DNA of 64,000 bases from Vigna angularis. Its lineage: Eukaryota > Streptophyta > Magnoliopsida > Fabales > Fabaceae. The notes under the pieces are model-generated. The model ran no database searches and was not told the origin of the DNA. It saw only the letters and a program-made list of their open reading frames with translations. Each line of letters opens with the position of its first letter. Position 1 is the stretch's first letter. The DNA lies in contig NC_068973.1 of the NCBI RefSeq assembly GCF_016808095.1, positions 30,808,077 to 30,872,076 of the forward strand, written 5' to 3'. Shown piece by piece: positions 7,952 to 22,164 of the stretch. The translations under genes and the position numbers were made by a program.

Positions 7952-10900
7952 TTAAGCCTTATTGTCATCGTTATCATTCCTTGGAGCTGTGACCGGTAGC
8001 TGTCGTTGATCTTCGGGAAAGTTACCCTCTGTAGGAGATGGTGGCGTCAGACCTCTGCGTTCTTTAGCTTTTCCCCACACTACTAGATAAAGCCCCAGTA
8101 CAACAACTATTGCTCCAATTATACTGATATATCAAGCATACAAATAAGGGAAATTAATAGGGTTAGTAAAGAGAAGAAAAAAATCTGGACGATGAAGATA
8201 TGAATTGAACCATTTGCTACTTAATTTGTAGTACCTTCCAAGGTAGAGTTGCTCAGATAGGATGATGCAGGCCAAGCCCGTAACAATGATCATACGCAGA
8301 GGATTGAAAGCAGTCACAATAACTGGACCCATGGTTTTTATCACCATGCCTTGTATATAATACTGAACTCCTGATGTAACTATTCCCTGTAATGAATCAG
8401 TAGTAGGTTAAGAACACTGATTAAGAAAACTGTAAGGTTAGAAAAAGGGAGCATGGGTGCAATACAACTGCAACTAGGATGGTGTCGTAAATTATGGTGT
8501 CATTTTCAGACCAAACAGTTGTGTTAGGTACTTATTACTGTACTATGAATCCAATCCAAAAGCACTGACCGCGTAAGCAGGGGCAAAGAGTCGTGTGTCC
8601 CAACCAAGGGACCAAGCATGAGGGTGGTGGCGTTCTGCGAAGATTGCAACAATAGAGCTTTGAAGTGCTCCTACAAAGCAAACCCAAGTGGCCAACGACA
8701 TCTCTGCTGGGTATTTTCTCAATGTTATGGCCTACATATCACCAAACCACCAATCATTAATTTCTCCAAAGATATCCACAGATATTTCATCTTATTATTA
8801 TATGTGAAACTTAATTAGTATAAGAAGGTGCGTTATATACCTGTAATATGTAAAATGCAGAAAAGCCTGCACAACCAATGAGGAGGAACACTGTTCCTAT
8901 TACCCAATGGTTGCCAGTGGGGTTGGTCACGTTCTCAGTTTGGCTCGCATGGCTGGTCGAAGATCTCATGAAACTGAGGACGGGGCCTTTGTACAGTGCC
9001 ATAAGCAAGGTTCCTCCAAATGTTACTACGGTGCCAATCACTTTTGCTTGACATGCTACCTCCTTAATTTTCATGTGCTCCATTCTGCTCATTAAAAAAA
9101 AAATTAAATGTTTATAACTATGATTCTCTTCCAACCCATAAAACAAAAAGGAAGATTTGTGCTTTTGTCGTTATTACGTGTCTATACGTTTTTCGCACTA
9201 GTGCTTTTGTTTTGAATGCTAGATTGAATCAAGAGGAAAGGTGCATTAAGCATATCTATATTGTGGCTGAAACACTCCACCTAAAATTATATGTTGTGGC
9301 TGAAACTTTCCGTGTTTTTCTGGTCATTATAATTTCGTACCTTTTCCACATTTCATAAATATTGGTTTACATCTTTTATCCTTTGCATAAAGTATACCTA
9401 AATACACTTATGTTATTTTTTCTCTCTTATAACTAGGCACCTGATTCATACAATAATAATTGATATTTCATAACAAATGTGTTATGAAGCATTGATAAAA
9501 AACAAAATAATAATAAGATCATCACTTAGTTAATCAGTTTAAAACATAAAAGTTCCATGTCTCGCTTGATTTTGTAATACAGTGTTTTGTAAGCTGTAGA
9601 CATGGAAGTGGTAAGTTGAAATTAGAAGAGGATTCGTTATGCGTTTTCTACTGCTAAAGTGGGTGCTGGGAAACTTAGAAAATGACGTATAAACATACTA
9701 TTAATTTCTTTCTAGCGAAATTCATGAGAAGGAGATTAAGATTCAAGGAAATGGAATTAATTATAACTATAGCTTACCGTTCAAGTTTATGTTTTTATTT
9801 TTTTCTCTTTAAGAAAAATGGTACATAAAAAGTATTGGAAAAGGACATCACTCCATTACAAGGTTACGTCATATCAAGCTTCAAAGATGATAGAAAGTGG
9901 TACTTATAAATCAGAGAAGAGCGTTATGAAAATTATACTATGAGAAAATTGAATCCTCATATTATTTATAATAATATATTTTAATTAGATATTTTTAAAA
10001 TAAATAAATTTAATAGCTTTATATTTAGTTTTATAAATCTTTCTTTGATTCTCGGACTTTAAAAACAATGAATTAATATATTCGGTGTTTTCTTGAAATT
10101 TATACTACCAAAGACAATACTAGCGTTGGTGGGACTTTACCTAAACCTTTCTATAGAAGCATTTTGATCCATTACTAACCAATCCCCTATGGACAATTAT
10201 TCAGAGGCTTTCTTTTATTTATTAGATAAGCTTGCAGGTAAATACAATTGTTTTGATAATGTTGCATTATAGACCTGTATTTGGCATCTTCTCGCATGGA
10301 AAGACAGAGTTTGAAGACGAAGGAATGTGTATAATAAATTAAATAAGGAAAATAAGAGGAAATATTAAATATAAATGGAATATTTATAATAGATAAATAA
10401 AAAGTTGCTAACTACATGTGCATCTTATTTCTAGGGTATATGTGAGTGGAAGGTAGACAAAAATAGAAAGAAAGTTTGATAAAAAAAATGTTGTAAAAGT
10501 GAAAATAACTTGTATTATTATTATTATTATTCTTACTTGATGGAATACTTACCCTAGAATGACTGCCATGACAAAAGTAATAGAGGGAGCAGAGTTCATG
10601 ACAGCAGATAAGAAAGAAGCAGACGTGAATTTCATGCCCAACAGAGCGAAACACTGATCCAGTATTATTCTGCAAGTAGCATCGTATAATTTAATTAAGT
10701 AAACAATAATAAGAAAGTGAAAGTTGAATAGGTGTAAGAGAATCATACTCGAAGAAAGCCAGTGCCATAATCTCTGAAAATACTCTGAAAGTCATCTTGG
10801 GCCTAACTTTCCTGCAAAAATATTTGTTTTAGAAGAGCTAAATATGCTTAGTATATTACTCAGAAAACATTAAATGAGAAAGTGTCAAATGATGTATATG

Positions 10901-11112
10901 CATGCATGGAAGGTAAGTGGAAGATACCTTTCAAGAACAAAGGCGAAGGGAGCGAGAGTAACAGAGGCGATGGCATTACGGTAGACAATGAAGACGTAAT
11001 GGCTCATACCCTTCTTTATAGCATCCATGGCAAATATGAACATCCCAGCAGAACCAAATTGAACAGCCAATAACAGCAGATAGGGCCTTGCATTTCTCAA
11101 CCACTCACCCAT
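7952..11112 (-). CDS. WAT1-related (nodulin MtN21/EamA family) membrane transporter, seven exons
   Basis: Exons on the minus strand, in coding order, are 11112-10928, 10811-10749, 10669-10553, 9084-8841, 8731-8570, 8386-8235 and 8123-7952. All have GT-AG borders and phases that join into 1095 bases and 364 residues, the usual length for this family. The protein starts MGEWLRNARPYLLLLAVQFG. It shows the first EamA half (HYVFIVYRNAIASVTLAPFA; GMKFTSASFLSA) at about residues 10-135, a soluble linker, then the second EamA half from about 195 (LSLATWVCFVGALQSS-like segment, SLGWDTRLFAPAYAGIV) to LGLYLVVWGK near 330. About ten membrane helices are expected. Relatives include vacuolar or plasma-membrane exporters of auxin (WAT1) or amino acids (UMAMIT); the substrate here is unknown. 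A TATA box lies about 135 bases upstream. Intron 3 is the longest (1468 bp). No damage is seen. Confidence 0.93.
9085..10552 (-). other. Intron 3 of the first WAT1-related gene
   Basis: This 1468-bp AT-rich intron begins GTAAGTATTCC after VMAVILG and ends TTAATGAGCAG before MEHMKIKEV. The six-exon paralogue at 35611-38950 has no intron at the equivalent point. I see no inserted element or gene in it. Confidence 0.85.
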
Positions 11113-11244
11113 CTTTTTCTTCTTGATAACTCTCTCTTTCTATAGTTCTTGATCCCGAGCTACGTCTGCGGGATCAAGTGAAACTGCTTCTGCTTGATTT
11201 TGTTTATCTGAAACTCACTGCGAAAGAAATGAAGGCCATCATAA

Positions 11245-11252
11245 TATTTATA
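11245..11252 (-). promoter_or_regulatory. Probable TATA box of the first WAT1-related gene
   Basis: The minus strand reads TATAAATA about 135 bases upstream of the ATG at 11112-11110, leaving room for a 5' leader of about 100 bases. The start context AAAAAGATGGGT is a good plant initiation context. Confidence 0.6.
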
Positions 11253-11259
11253 CTCAACT

Positions 11260-14200
11260 GCTGAATATATTTAATTATATTTATAATCCAAAAAGCAGCT
11301 TTATAATTCCACTTTACACGTTCCTTCGCAGCAGTACTAACATAAACTAGTAGGCGGGGGGCGTGCATGATGTGATTAGTGTGTCAATATATACATACAT
11401 ATTACATGTTTTTTTATTTATGTAATATTTTCTTTTTCTATCTGAGTTAATAAAATTCTTTATAAATGGTGAACAATATTTTTATGTACAGTTTTGTGAA
11501 TGCATTTTTCAGTGACAAAACTAATTGTTTACTTTTATTTTATCTTTACACTGCATACTTTACATGTGAAAGCGAATTTGCGTCGTGTGCACAACATAAT
11601 TTGTTGGGAAGAAAAGAAGAGTAATGTCATTCTTGTAATGATTTTCTGTAATAACTTTCATGCACTTATCTTTTGTTTTTATCTCTTTTAACCGAATCAA
11701 CCATCTTGTTTCATATTTTCTCTTTTCTTTCCATATTCTCAAACTTTGTTTACACACATATGGCACTCCTTAAAAAGTAATTCGTAAATAACTTTCTTTC
11801 TACTAACTTTTAACACGTTCGGCAGTACATGTTTGTTTTAGTTTTTTGAGAAAAAAATATATTTTTTATCTTTTTTTCAGACAATGTTCTTATAAATAGC
11901 TATTTCCATTTAAGATTAGTTTATTTTATCATTGAGTTTTGTCAAAATTTGTACCGTAAATTTGAAAAATTATTTATTTTGAAATAAATGAAGAGGAAAG
12001 AGTAAAAGAATATGACTTCTTTATAAGCCAGTATTTCACCACCCACATTTAATATGTATGTTTGCATGTAACATTTACTTGTTTCTGTAACCTTGTAGGA
12101 ATACAACATTGCGATTCAAAACCACTTCTTATCTAGTGAGACACTTAAAATTTTTGTGATATTTAATAAAATTTTAACTAATGATAAAGAATACATTAAG
12201 AGGTGTGTTCAAGATTATGTTATATACGAACTTTCCTCAAACAACAAAATCTTATTTCGTCATTTGGTATCTTAAATATCATAGATATATATATTAGAAT
12301 TCGAGTGTCACATTGTCAACTTTCATTCGTAGGTGGACGGCAAAACTACTCAAAAATCACAATACTTTAAAGACATGGTTTATGGAAATTTTTCCTGAAC
12401 TGTTGTCATCATTAAGATCACCCGTGTCACCCATTTTTTGAAAGAGAAAGTGACGTTTGATTGTGGCATACGGTTAAGTACACTCGAGCCAAGTACAGCC
12501 TAACAAAAAAACTGATGTTAAGTACATGATTCAGATTTTCTGATAAAGTTAATCGCGTGGTGGAGCTAATATTTCTTTGAAGAATTCAAGAATCGTATCA
12601 GATTGCTACAATGGCAAAAACAGAGTGAAGGAGATTAAAGAAAGGGTGATTGATTAATTGAGAAAGTAGTCGGTGTTTGGTATGAAAATTAGGGGCGAAA
12701 AGAAAAGGAGGAAAAATTGAGGAGGTAATAGTGCAGTGGAACATTGGGAAGAGACCAAATGCGAGAGTCGTAAGCAGTATCACAGCGGAGAGTGCACAAA
12801 CATAGTTTGTGGAAAAATTGACAGTTGCCACTTGACTAAGTGGAAAACTGGGTGGCCACTTCGTAGAATTAGGTTGCGCACCATGTCACCATGCATACAC
12901 ATACGTACGGTGAGCCACCCGTAGAACCCAAGTTTGAATTTCCACCAAACACTATAAACCTAATCATTCTAACCCATTCTCTCAGTTTAAATCAAATTAA
13001 TTAATTATTTTTTCTGATGATGTAATCACCTAGACTGCTCCCATATATCATGCTATTTTTCTACAATTTTTTAAAAAATAATAATTTTTTGCATCATCAT
13101 TAATATGTTACATTTTTTTTTTCATTTTGAAAAAAGTTCCGAGTTGCTGGTCTTCTTTTTGTTTGTTTTCTGGAGAGGATAAAATCTTCTTTGTTTTTTG
13201 CGTCTTCTTTTTGTATTCTTCTTTCAACCTTATATCATATGATATCCATGACAGGTGATTCAAGTGATAACTCTTTCTTCAACATTGTAATAGAGTACGT
13301 AACGTAAGAAGGACAATTTCCAAACCATTTGACACATCACTCTTTTAAAATTGTGCTGGTGTAGGTTTTAAATGACTCAAAACTTCAGCCAAAAGAAGAT
13401 TATGTCGAATGTGGTACTGATTCGAACATAACAATCTAGTTTCAAAAGCCTACGAAAAAAAACACTAAAATAGACCGCGTAAGATTCACTATCGACATGA
13501 AGCACAAACCATTTATCACGTTAGTTTAATCTGTAGGTTATTAATATTATATCGGTGTTTCGAATTTAAGTTGATAAGGAGTGAAATTGACAATGCATTT
13601 TCCTTTCATCCCCAGTAAAACATTCTACATTAATATATATAATTTCCTACTGAGATATATATTCGTCTTTTTTGTAGACATGCACCACTATGTATAAAAA
13701 ATAATCAAACAGCTAATTAACTCGCGCAATAGCGATGGGTTCATCCATTAATATATAGTTATCACTTTCTAGGTGTTGTTAAATTTGATGAGATTTTTTG
13801 TCAAGTTGGATTTCTTTGGTGCGTTTTCCTCTTTTCCTCGATTCAATTTGATGCTTTTTTCACCCTATCTCATCACTTTCACCGCACAAACTCCACCTTT
13901 TGATTTCATTTTCACTATTGATTAAGCTTTTGCTTAATTCAGCATTCGAACTACTGCCAAGGCTAGCCGCCATAGAATAATCCGCGTTTAGGACAGATTT
14001 TGAAGCACTATTGTATCTGTCATGCAAGAAGTTAAAAAATAAATTATAACATAATGCAAGCTTACTACTGTATATTTTATGATTTTAATTAATATCTATT
14101 AGTGCTTTTTTTTAATTTATTTTAAAAATGGAAAGAGGTAGAATAAGGTTCCAAAGAATAAACTCTGCTTTTCTTTTGAAGGTAATAAGAACCTCATATC

Positions 14201-14480
14201 TCAACCAATCTTTGTGGCCGATGTAGTATTACTCTATAAACGTCTTTAACGACTAAGTTATGAAAGAAATCATGAGGGATAAATATTCACCTTAACGGTT
14301 ACTTATTAATGCATGATGAAATTTGGTGTAATTATGAAGATGTAAATATTAACTTGAAATACAAATATTCAGCTTCTAAATATAGAGTAGTATTATTAAA
14401 AGAGAATTGCATAGTAATAGCAAAAGATATACGATAATTCAATTTTACTTATGGATTATTGATAATTAAAAAATTTCGAT
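11260..14480. other. AT-rich intergenic region, no gene seen
   Basis: The six frames contain only short, low-complexity open frames (for example about 63 codons near 11500 and 77 near 12600). None shows family motifs, splice-linked partners or a plausible start context. No transposon ends recognised. Confidence 0.45.
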
Positions 14481-14481
14481 C

Positions 14482-14586
14482 AGTGATGAATTTTATCAAC
14501 AGTCACACATCCATTAATAAATACTCATCAATTCATATCTATCAATAATTACTCATAAATTCTAATAATGGATAAAATTCGTCACT
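14482..14586. repeat. Short inverted repeat (16-bp arms)
   Basis: AGTGATGAATTTTATC at 14482-14497 is inverted, with one mismatch, at 14571-14586, giving a hairpin with a loop of about 73 bases. It could be a small foldback element or chance. No target duplication is seen. Confidence 0.45.
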
Positions 14587-14599
14587 AAAAATCATAATG

Positions 14600-14880
14600 G
14601 TATCTTCATTTTCTTCCTTTTTTTTTTCTTGTTTCTCCTCTTCTCCTATCCACGCCTCCATTGTTATTATCATCACCACATGAGTCAATTATTATCACTT
14701 CTGACTCATCCTTCTCCTTCTTCTTTCTTACTTCTCCTCCTCTTTTTTTTTTCTTTGTATTCCTCTTCTTCCTCTATTTACTCTAATTATCATTGTCACC
14801 ACCAACTTTCACATCACGCTCCTTCTCTTCCACCTCCACCTTCTCCTCATTTTCTTTTCTTCTTCTCGATAATTTTCATC
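14600..14880. repeat. Pyrimidine-rich (CTT/TCC) tract
   Basis: The plus strand is dominated by C and T (runs of CTTCTTCC and T10). The open frame across it is a Ser/Leu/Pro/His-rich artefact of composition, not a gene. Confidence 0.7.
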
Positions 14881-14889
14881 GATAATTTA

Positions 14890-17800
14890 AATTCTAAAAT
14901 TCATTGATAAAATACATAAAATAATTTTGAATTTGTCAATAAATTTATTTCTGTATGAAAATTATTGTAATGTATCCTGTATATAAAAACTAGTGAAAAT
15001 TACAACTATTTTTGAGTATCATATAACTAATTTCCCACATTCCACTCGTCAGTAAAAGAGAAATAGTAGTACTATATTTAGAATATATGCGGTAATGTAT
15101 ACGTGTAGAGCATTACAGGTGTTGCAGCAACTTTTGGTTCCAATAATATGTTTATATCGGGGTTTGAAAACGATTTAGGTTTGTTTCTGTGCTATAATTT
15201 TTTTTAAAATCCTTAATTAATTATAAATTATTTAAAAAAATCAAGATGATTATCTGTAACATCTCTGATTACCTTGAACCAATAATTGACTTTCTTCATC
15301 GTGAAGTGAAGTTTTATTGTGATCAAAGAGATAAAGAATATTTTTGTAGGCTTCGAAGAATGGGAAATACATGGAGTTTTTCCTTATTTATAGATATATA
15401 TTATTTTAAGTACTTTCCATATAATATAATATTTTTCTTTATTGATAAAAAAATATGTACAATATCTTTAATTAAATGACAATATACAAATTTGTATTAT
15501 TAATGAATTTAAATTAGATGGGAAAAGGTTAAGGAAGTGTTAACCTTTTTTTAATTGGATTAGTGCTTTTTTTAAATTTCAAAACGAAAGAAAAACAAAT
15601 GTTGTCGTGCACAAAAAGTTTAAATTATTCATTATTTATGTGTTTAAAATGTTTTCAAACTTTAAATTTAAAGTTAACCGATTCAATTCTATCTCAAGTC
15701 CAAACATATTTCAAAGAATTTCTTTTTTTACGAATTAGTTTGTAATAAGTAATCTTTTGAAGGATAATTACAATTAAAGTTCAAGATCTTTATAACATTA
15801 TGGTTTTTGTAACACATGAATTATAAATTTGAAATCCAAAATATAAATAGAAATGATCTTTTTAATGATATCTACGTCTTAACTAGGTATTATTAGTTTT
15901 ATTGTATCTAGATATGAAGATATCCTAGTTTCAGAAGAAGAAAAAAAATCAAAAGTATGAGCCATTATTTATGTGCGTGAAGAATTGACTTCACGTAATA
16001 CCTTTTATATATATATACAAATGGAAATTATTATTTAATTAATTACATATATTAATTGGGAAAAGTGATTATGACAGAAGCGCACTTAGTTGTTTCTGCG
16101 CAGGGTGGTTGAAGTGCGTGTTGTTATGTTTTTTATTTGATTCTATTTTTATAATTAGAATAAGCACCTAACATCCTTGTGCTTAATTTTTATGTCCCCG
16201 CCCTCCCCTCCGGGGGAAGCGGCTATCAGAATCAATCTATCATCTTTTCTTATCACTAATTTCTCATTAATCATATTTCATACCACAAATTTCTTATATA
16301 TTATTTTTCATATCTAAAATTTCTATCTCATCTGTCGTTTGTTGTTTATACTGGTATAAACTGTCGGAAACTCCCACCAATTTCCCCAACTTTTTTTCTC
16401 ATTCAAAATTTAAATGGAATTTTACTCTCATAGCCCAACAATGACTATTCATTTGGATGGATTTTCAGCCAAAATTGTAATATTTATTCAATTCCTCTTA
16501 TACTCATTTTTATCGCACACTTATTATATTTGCTAATTTTTTACTCTATGTTTTATTCTCTGTTTTACCTATCTCGATCCATCCATCCCGTTCATACTAT
16601 AAAATAAGGACAATAGTATTTTGACACTATGGCTTTTTACACCTATTTGATATTATTTTTCATTTTTTTTTCTTTACAAATACAAAAAAGAAAAAAACAC
16701 CTTTCTATTGAACAAACATTTTTTTTATAAGACAATCAGTGCTCCAGTTACATGACTGTTACTCCTACAATGTGCAAAAATATTACTATTGTTATTTCTT
16801 TTGGAACAAGACGATACATATCCACATTTCTTAAAATTTGATGAAATTGTATTCGTAACTTTTACTCTGCATCTTCTTAATTTATCTAGCTGCATCAGAA
16901 AATAGAAGAGGTATATACTAACCTGGTTTTAAGGACCATAATTGTTTGCTGTACAAGTATGCGGTCTAAGTCAATCAAAACGGTATAATAACCAGATAAA
17001 AAAAAATTGAGGATGAGAGACAAACCAAATCCTGGTTATACATTTGAAAGTGGAGGAAAATTTTGCAAGAAGTTCAAAAATATTGTCTGACATGGAGGAG
17101 TGAACTATTTGATTGAAAAACTACATTACTATAAAAATTTAAATTTAGCTAAGAAATAGTAAGATAGCTATAAAGGATTAGCTAGGACAAAAGGGTTTGA
17201 AAAGAGAACTTAGATTACGTTTACAATGAGTTCGACTTACGAATATTTTGCATAATATAAGCGTGGATGTGATAAGTATGAAATATTTGAAAAGGCGTGG
17301 AAGAATAATATTTCCCCAAAGTTTAAAAAAAATGACCAAAAAGATAAAATTAATAAAAAGAAATACGAACCCAGTTGACTAACGTGATGTGGATTAGTAT
17401 GATAGAGGGAGAAAAACTAGTGTGTATAAAGGAAAACTAGTTTTTATTGAGAAAAGTCTAGTGAAACAAATCTTTGTTGGTTATGACTTTGGAAAAATGA
17501 TTCATACCAGTATTAGCCCTTTATATAATCCTAGTCTTAGTTTCTTAAAGGTGATTTCTGACCTGTTGGTCAGGGTGTAATCCTTTGCAATTCAAAAACT
17601 TGAACCCAGATTTTTTTCACTTGTAAAACAATTCTAAAGAGGCCATAAACTTCATATGCATTTCTTTTTTGTAATATATACGATGGTACATAGATTTCAT
17701 TATTTCTTTTTATAGATATGATTGACTCGTAGAAGATGTAAGAAAATAATAAAATTTTCAGTGAATGCAACTAATTGCCACCATAGTTTCACCGGTTTGA

Positions 17801-20567
17801 CTAAAATTGTAGAATGAATAAAGAACAAGAATTCTAGAGAATTCAAGTATAACCTTTTTCATGCATACATATATAGACATATGCATTGCATGTAAAGATG
17901 GGTTATAAAAGAAGAAAGAAAGAAAAGAAAAAGAGAATTATTAGTTAAAGGTGAAAATTGCAGTATGTGATTTAATTTGCATTATTTGTGTTCTTGGCTT
18001 GCACGTAATACAGAATTTGCACTTGTTAATTTGCTAGCTGGCTGGTTGTGGGTAGTTGCTTCCCATTCAGCATGCAACATCAACAGCAACACACGTCAGC
18101 AGTCAAAAGCTTGGAACATGCAATGAGGGCAACTTGGTCGTGCCTCTCGTCCATATATTATTGCTCTTTTAGAAATAATGAAGAAACATGAAAGAGGAAA
18201 AGCTGATTTTCGACTGTTCAGACTTGCTACCATTCATCACTACGAATTAATACGTCACCATCATTTTCTTAATGCTTTCTAATTCACTAGACATTAGTTC
18301 ACGCCAAGGGAAAATGGTTATTCACTGTTTCATGCCTTTGTCTTGTTTCTTTCAATCTTCTCTGTCTTAATTACAGGCAAGCAGATTATAACATCAGTCA
18401 ATCGCTAATTAGTTGGCTAATACCTTGTGGTGACTCCTTAGCCAACATTCAACATATGACTTGGATTCGTCGTTGATAGTTTATTCTCTCACTGATTGGA
18501 CTTAACTCCTTGTAACTAGTTATGGAAGTTTTCAAACATAGACTTGTTTCGGGTTCTACTAGGTGGGAACATTCGTCTAAGATTTTCTTTAGCGTACTAG
18601 CTCTGTGTCGGACGATTGAATCATGTGTTGCACCAAAAAGAGAAGTTTCAGATTCTTTCCCATCTTTTTTTATTCATCACATTTTGGTATGTTGAAGCTC
18701 ATAAAACTCACAACATAAGATTTTATAAAACTGATACTACACCCAAAACGTATACGTATACGTTCTTCTTAAATATAGAGCAAATCACCGTTTTAAAAGA
18801 GTTTATCGAAATTAACGAAAAAGTTCTTGAAAATATAATTTTTTTTTAACCATGTATATAATTTAATTGATAAATATTAGCATGTATTTTTAGACTAAAA
18901 TGACAGTAATTATTAAATTAAAAAAAATCAATAAAATAACTTGAAGTTTAAAAAACTTACTGAAATATTTTTTAAGAATTATGGAAACTACAAATTAATT
19001 TCATTTTGTAACCTCACATCTATATTTTGGGAATGAAAAATGAAAAATATTTAAAATAATTTGAATATATTAATAAAAAATTCACATATAATTTGACCTC
19101 TTCTATGCAAAATCAATCATACCAATAATATAATTTAGTCTTAAATATGTTGGTGATGTGAGAAGTGAAATAATGAGCAGTGAGTTCCAATGAGAATGGA
19201 AATTAGAATTGTGTGAGCTAATGAGAGTACGGATTCCGGTGTCCTCTCCATCCCTACCACGCACTTCATCCATGTCAGAAAACACTCATTTCTATTATTA
19301 ATTAATTTTTCCTTTTAATTATTATATTATAATCAAAAGTTATAATAATTGCGTGTTAAAGAAAAGACTGCATACCAAAACAATGACAAAAGTATTATAT
19401 ATAGATATATTAAATTAAAATGAAAAATTAGAATTAATAGATTCTATTCTGACAATTTTGTTAATATTATTTTAACACTTTTATAGCAATTTTTATCTTT
19501 CGAAAGTCAACAAAAATATAACCAATATAAGATTATCTATATCCCTATTGTTTTATAATAATATGTATCTAAAATTTCTTTAAAATTGAGGAGAAACATA
19601 TTTGAGACAGAGATTGGAGCATATAATAGGTTCAATCACTTCTAAAATTTTGAGATTGTATATAGTATTTGTCATTATGTTGTTCTCTATTGATTGAGCT
19701 TATCCCTTATTTTGTTGTATAAATATCCAATTAATTATACATTTTTACCTTTTAGAGTCTTTAATGGTGTTTAAGTTTGTTCTTTACAGGTCAAACGCTT
19801 ACAACCTCTTTGTTTTCAACACCGGAAACAAATGAAATGGATATTTGCGAATGAAAAATACATAAAATAAAAATAGAAATTATAAAATTAAAGACATTTT
19901 TTTTAAAATCCTCCATGCTATGGAACCGAGAAAGTTGCAAAATCAAGAATAATCAATTATGATATGTTAAATAATTGTTTATGCATAAATATTTTAATAT
20001 ATTTATTTTAACTTATAATATAATAAATAATTAAAATAAATAATATAATAAATAAATAAAATAAATAATATAATAATAAATAAATAATTTGGATTTCAAT
20101 ATTTTATAAAATAAATTATTGAATATTTAATAATTAATTTAAATAACTTGATTTTTTCTTACTAAACTAATTATAAAATACTCAAATAATTTCATAAAAT
20201 TTTTAAATTCTTATGTAATATATAATAAATAAATATTTATGAATAAATTTTATTATTATAATAAAAAAATACAATATTTTTTTCATATATATTTTCTATT
20301 AAAATAAAAATATTTGGTAAAAATAATATATTTTAATTTTAATTTTTTATTAATATTTACGTTTTTATTAGTTGTAATAAAATATTATTAAAACAAAATT
20401 AAAATTTAAAAAATATTGTTTTATTTAATCACATCTACCTCAAAAAATTTACTCAAATCTATTCAAAATTCTTTAACCTAAATAACCTCATTATCTCCTC
20501 TCATTTTCTTTTATTCTTAATTTTTTTCACCCAATTGTAATCCAAAATAGACCATTAATAGCAAAAG

Positions 20568-20626
<59 letters not shown>

Positions 20627-22160
20627 TTTGTGGGAGAGGTCATTTTAATCTATTTTTCTATGTCAATCCAAATATACACCACAATGCCTTCTGTTGATCT
20701 TGTTTTTCAAATTCTGAGCTAAATTAGATACAAATGAAGAAATATACAAGATGCATTTTGAACAATATTTGAATTGGTATGATATGCTTTTTGAATTTCT
20801 AATAAAATGTAGCACAAATTTAGCTATCTAGCCCTTTATTTTTTATGTGTAGCATAATAGTCCTCCTCATTCAATTTAAATACCAACATGTGTGTGCGCA
20901 CACCCAAAATAACTCACCTTTTATTAGCAGTGCAAAATATGAGTTATAACACTATTTATTTTGTTGTGTCAGAGTGAGACAATCAATAAAGGAGTTTGTT
21001 GTAGTTGTTAAATTTGATTAATTTTTAAACTCAAAATATATTAAAAAATAGAAAATAGAAAATAATTTGTTAACTGTGAGATTAAGACAAGAAATATTAT
21101 TTAACAGAGTAATGATGACTTCTAGAAGGACTAATTAAGACAATCTTATACTAAAATAATATAATTTCTAATATTTTATCTTTTGAAAAGATGTTGAGAT
21201 TTATGGAATAAAGAATACTATATATTGTCATAGTTGCATAAATAGCCGTAAATCATAATTATATTTTGATTTGTCAAGATTGATATTGATAACAAAATAT
21301 GTTCCACTCTCACACAGTAAAAGGCAATACAGTTACTATATATAGAATATATAGAAAATACTATTCTTACTATTTATATAAATGAAAAATAGATTAAGAG
21401 AAAACAATATCATAAAATAAGTAATGTGACGAATAAAGATCAATAAAAAGAATTAACACCTATGAACTATTTAATAAAATAATATTATCTACACGCTTAC
21501 TCGAACAGCACTATACTAAGTGTAATGAGATGTGCTTAAACATAAGCCTTATCATACAATCAAACAGTTTAATATTGGTGTGGCTTGAAGTTTTCTAGTC
21601 ATCCACGTAAACTATACCAATAACTAGTTTAATTTTTGTAGGCAGAGTTCAAAAGAGTTTCATCAACTAATAAAAGTTATAATAACTATTATTTTTAAAA
21701 TAATTATTATAGCAACCATCGTTTTTTCTATCAGCAAACTTATCCTACATTTCACTTTATACAATTAAATTACAATGTCAAAGTCTTATAACAATACATA
21801 AAACAATTTTCCCTTATATATAATATATTATTGTATGCATACTGACTCACATACCATTTAAAAACAGGCCATAGTTAGGAATTTTGAGGAAAGGTACATA
21901 TAGCATAAAATAAATAATTTTGTAAGTGATAAAAGTAAAAATGTACTTTATGTGCATCAAGACCACAAAACATTTTAAATAATTATAAATAACTTTTAAA
22001 TTGAGCCATCAAGAAAGGCAAAGAGAGATATATATTTTAAAAGTGGAAGTTGTGATCACTGATTAAGCATCCAAAACAAGGCGATTAAAACCCCAAAATT
22101 TGTCTTCATATTAAACGTTAATTTTCTTTCTTTCTGGAGATGTTAAAGCAGTGTTCGACA
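14890..22160. other. Long AT-rich intergenic region, no gene seen
   Basis: More than 7 kb without a supported gene. The segment at 19850-20570 is almost wholly A and T, with TAATAAATAA runs. A slightly more mixed stretch at 18000-18620 has no open frame worth calling. No ends of known elements or RNA genes recognised. Confidence 0.45.
20571..20622. repeat. (TA)n microsatellite
   Basis: Perfect TA dinucleotide run of 52 bases. Confidence 0.9.
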
Positions 22161-22164
22161 GCAG

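Noticed and set aside
12598..12831. Hydrophobic 77-codon frame on the minus strand as a small membrane protein
   Set aside because: It begins only at a GTG codon, lacks family motifs and has no splice partners or promoter features.
14629..14907. 92-codon Ser/Leu/His/Pro-rich frame
   Set aside because: It is generated by the pyrimidine-rich tract.
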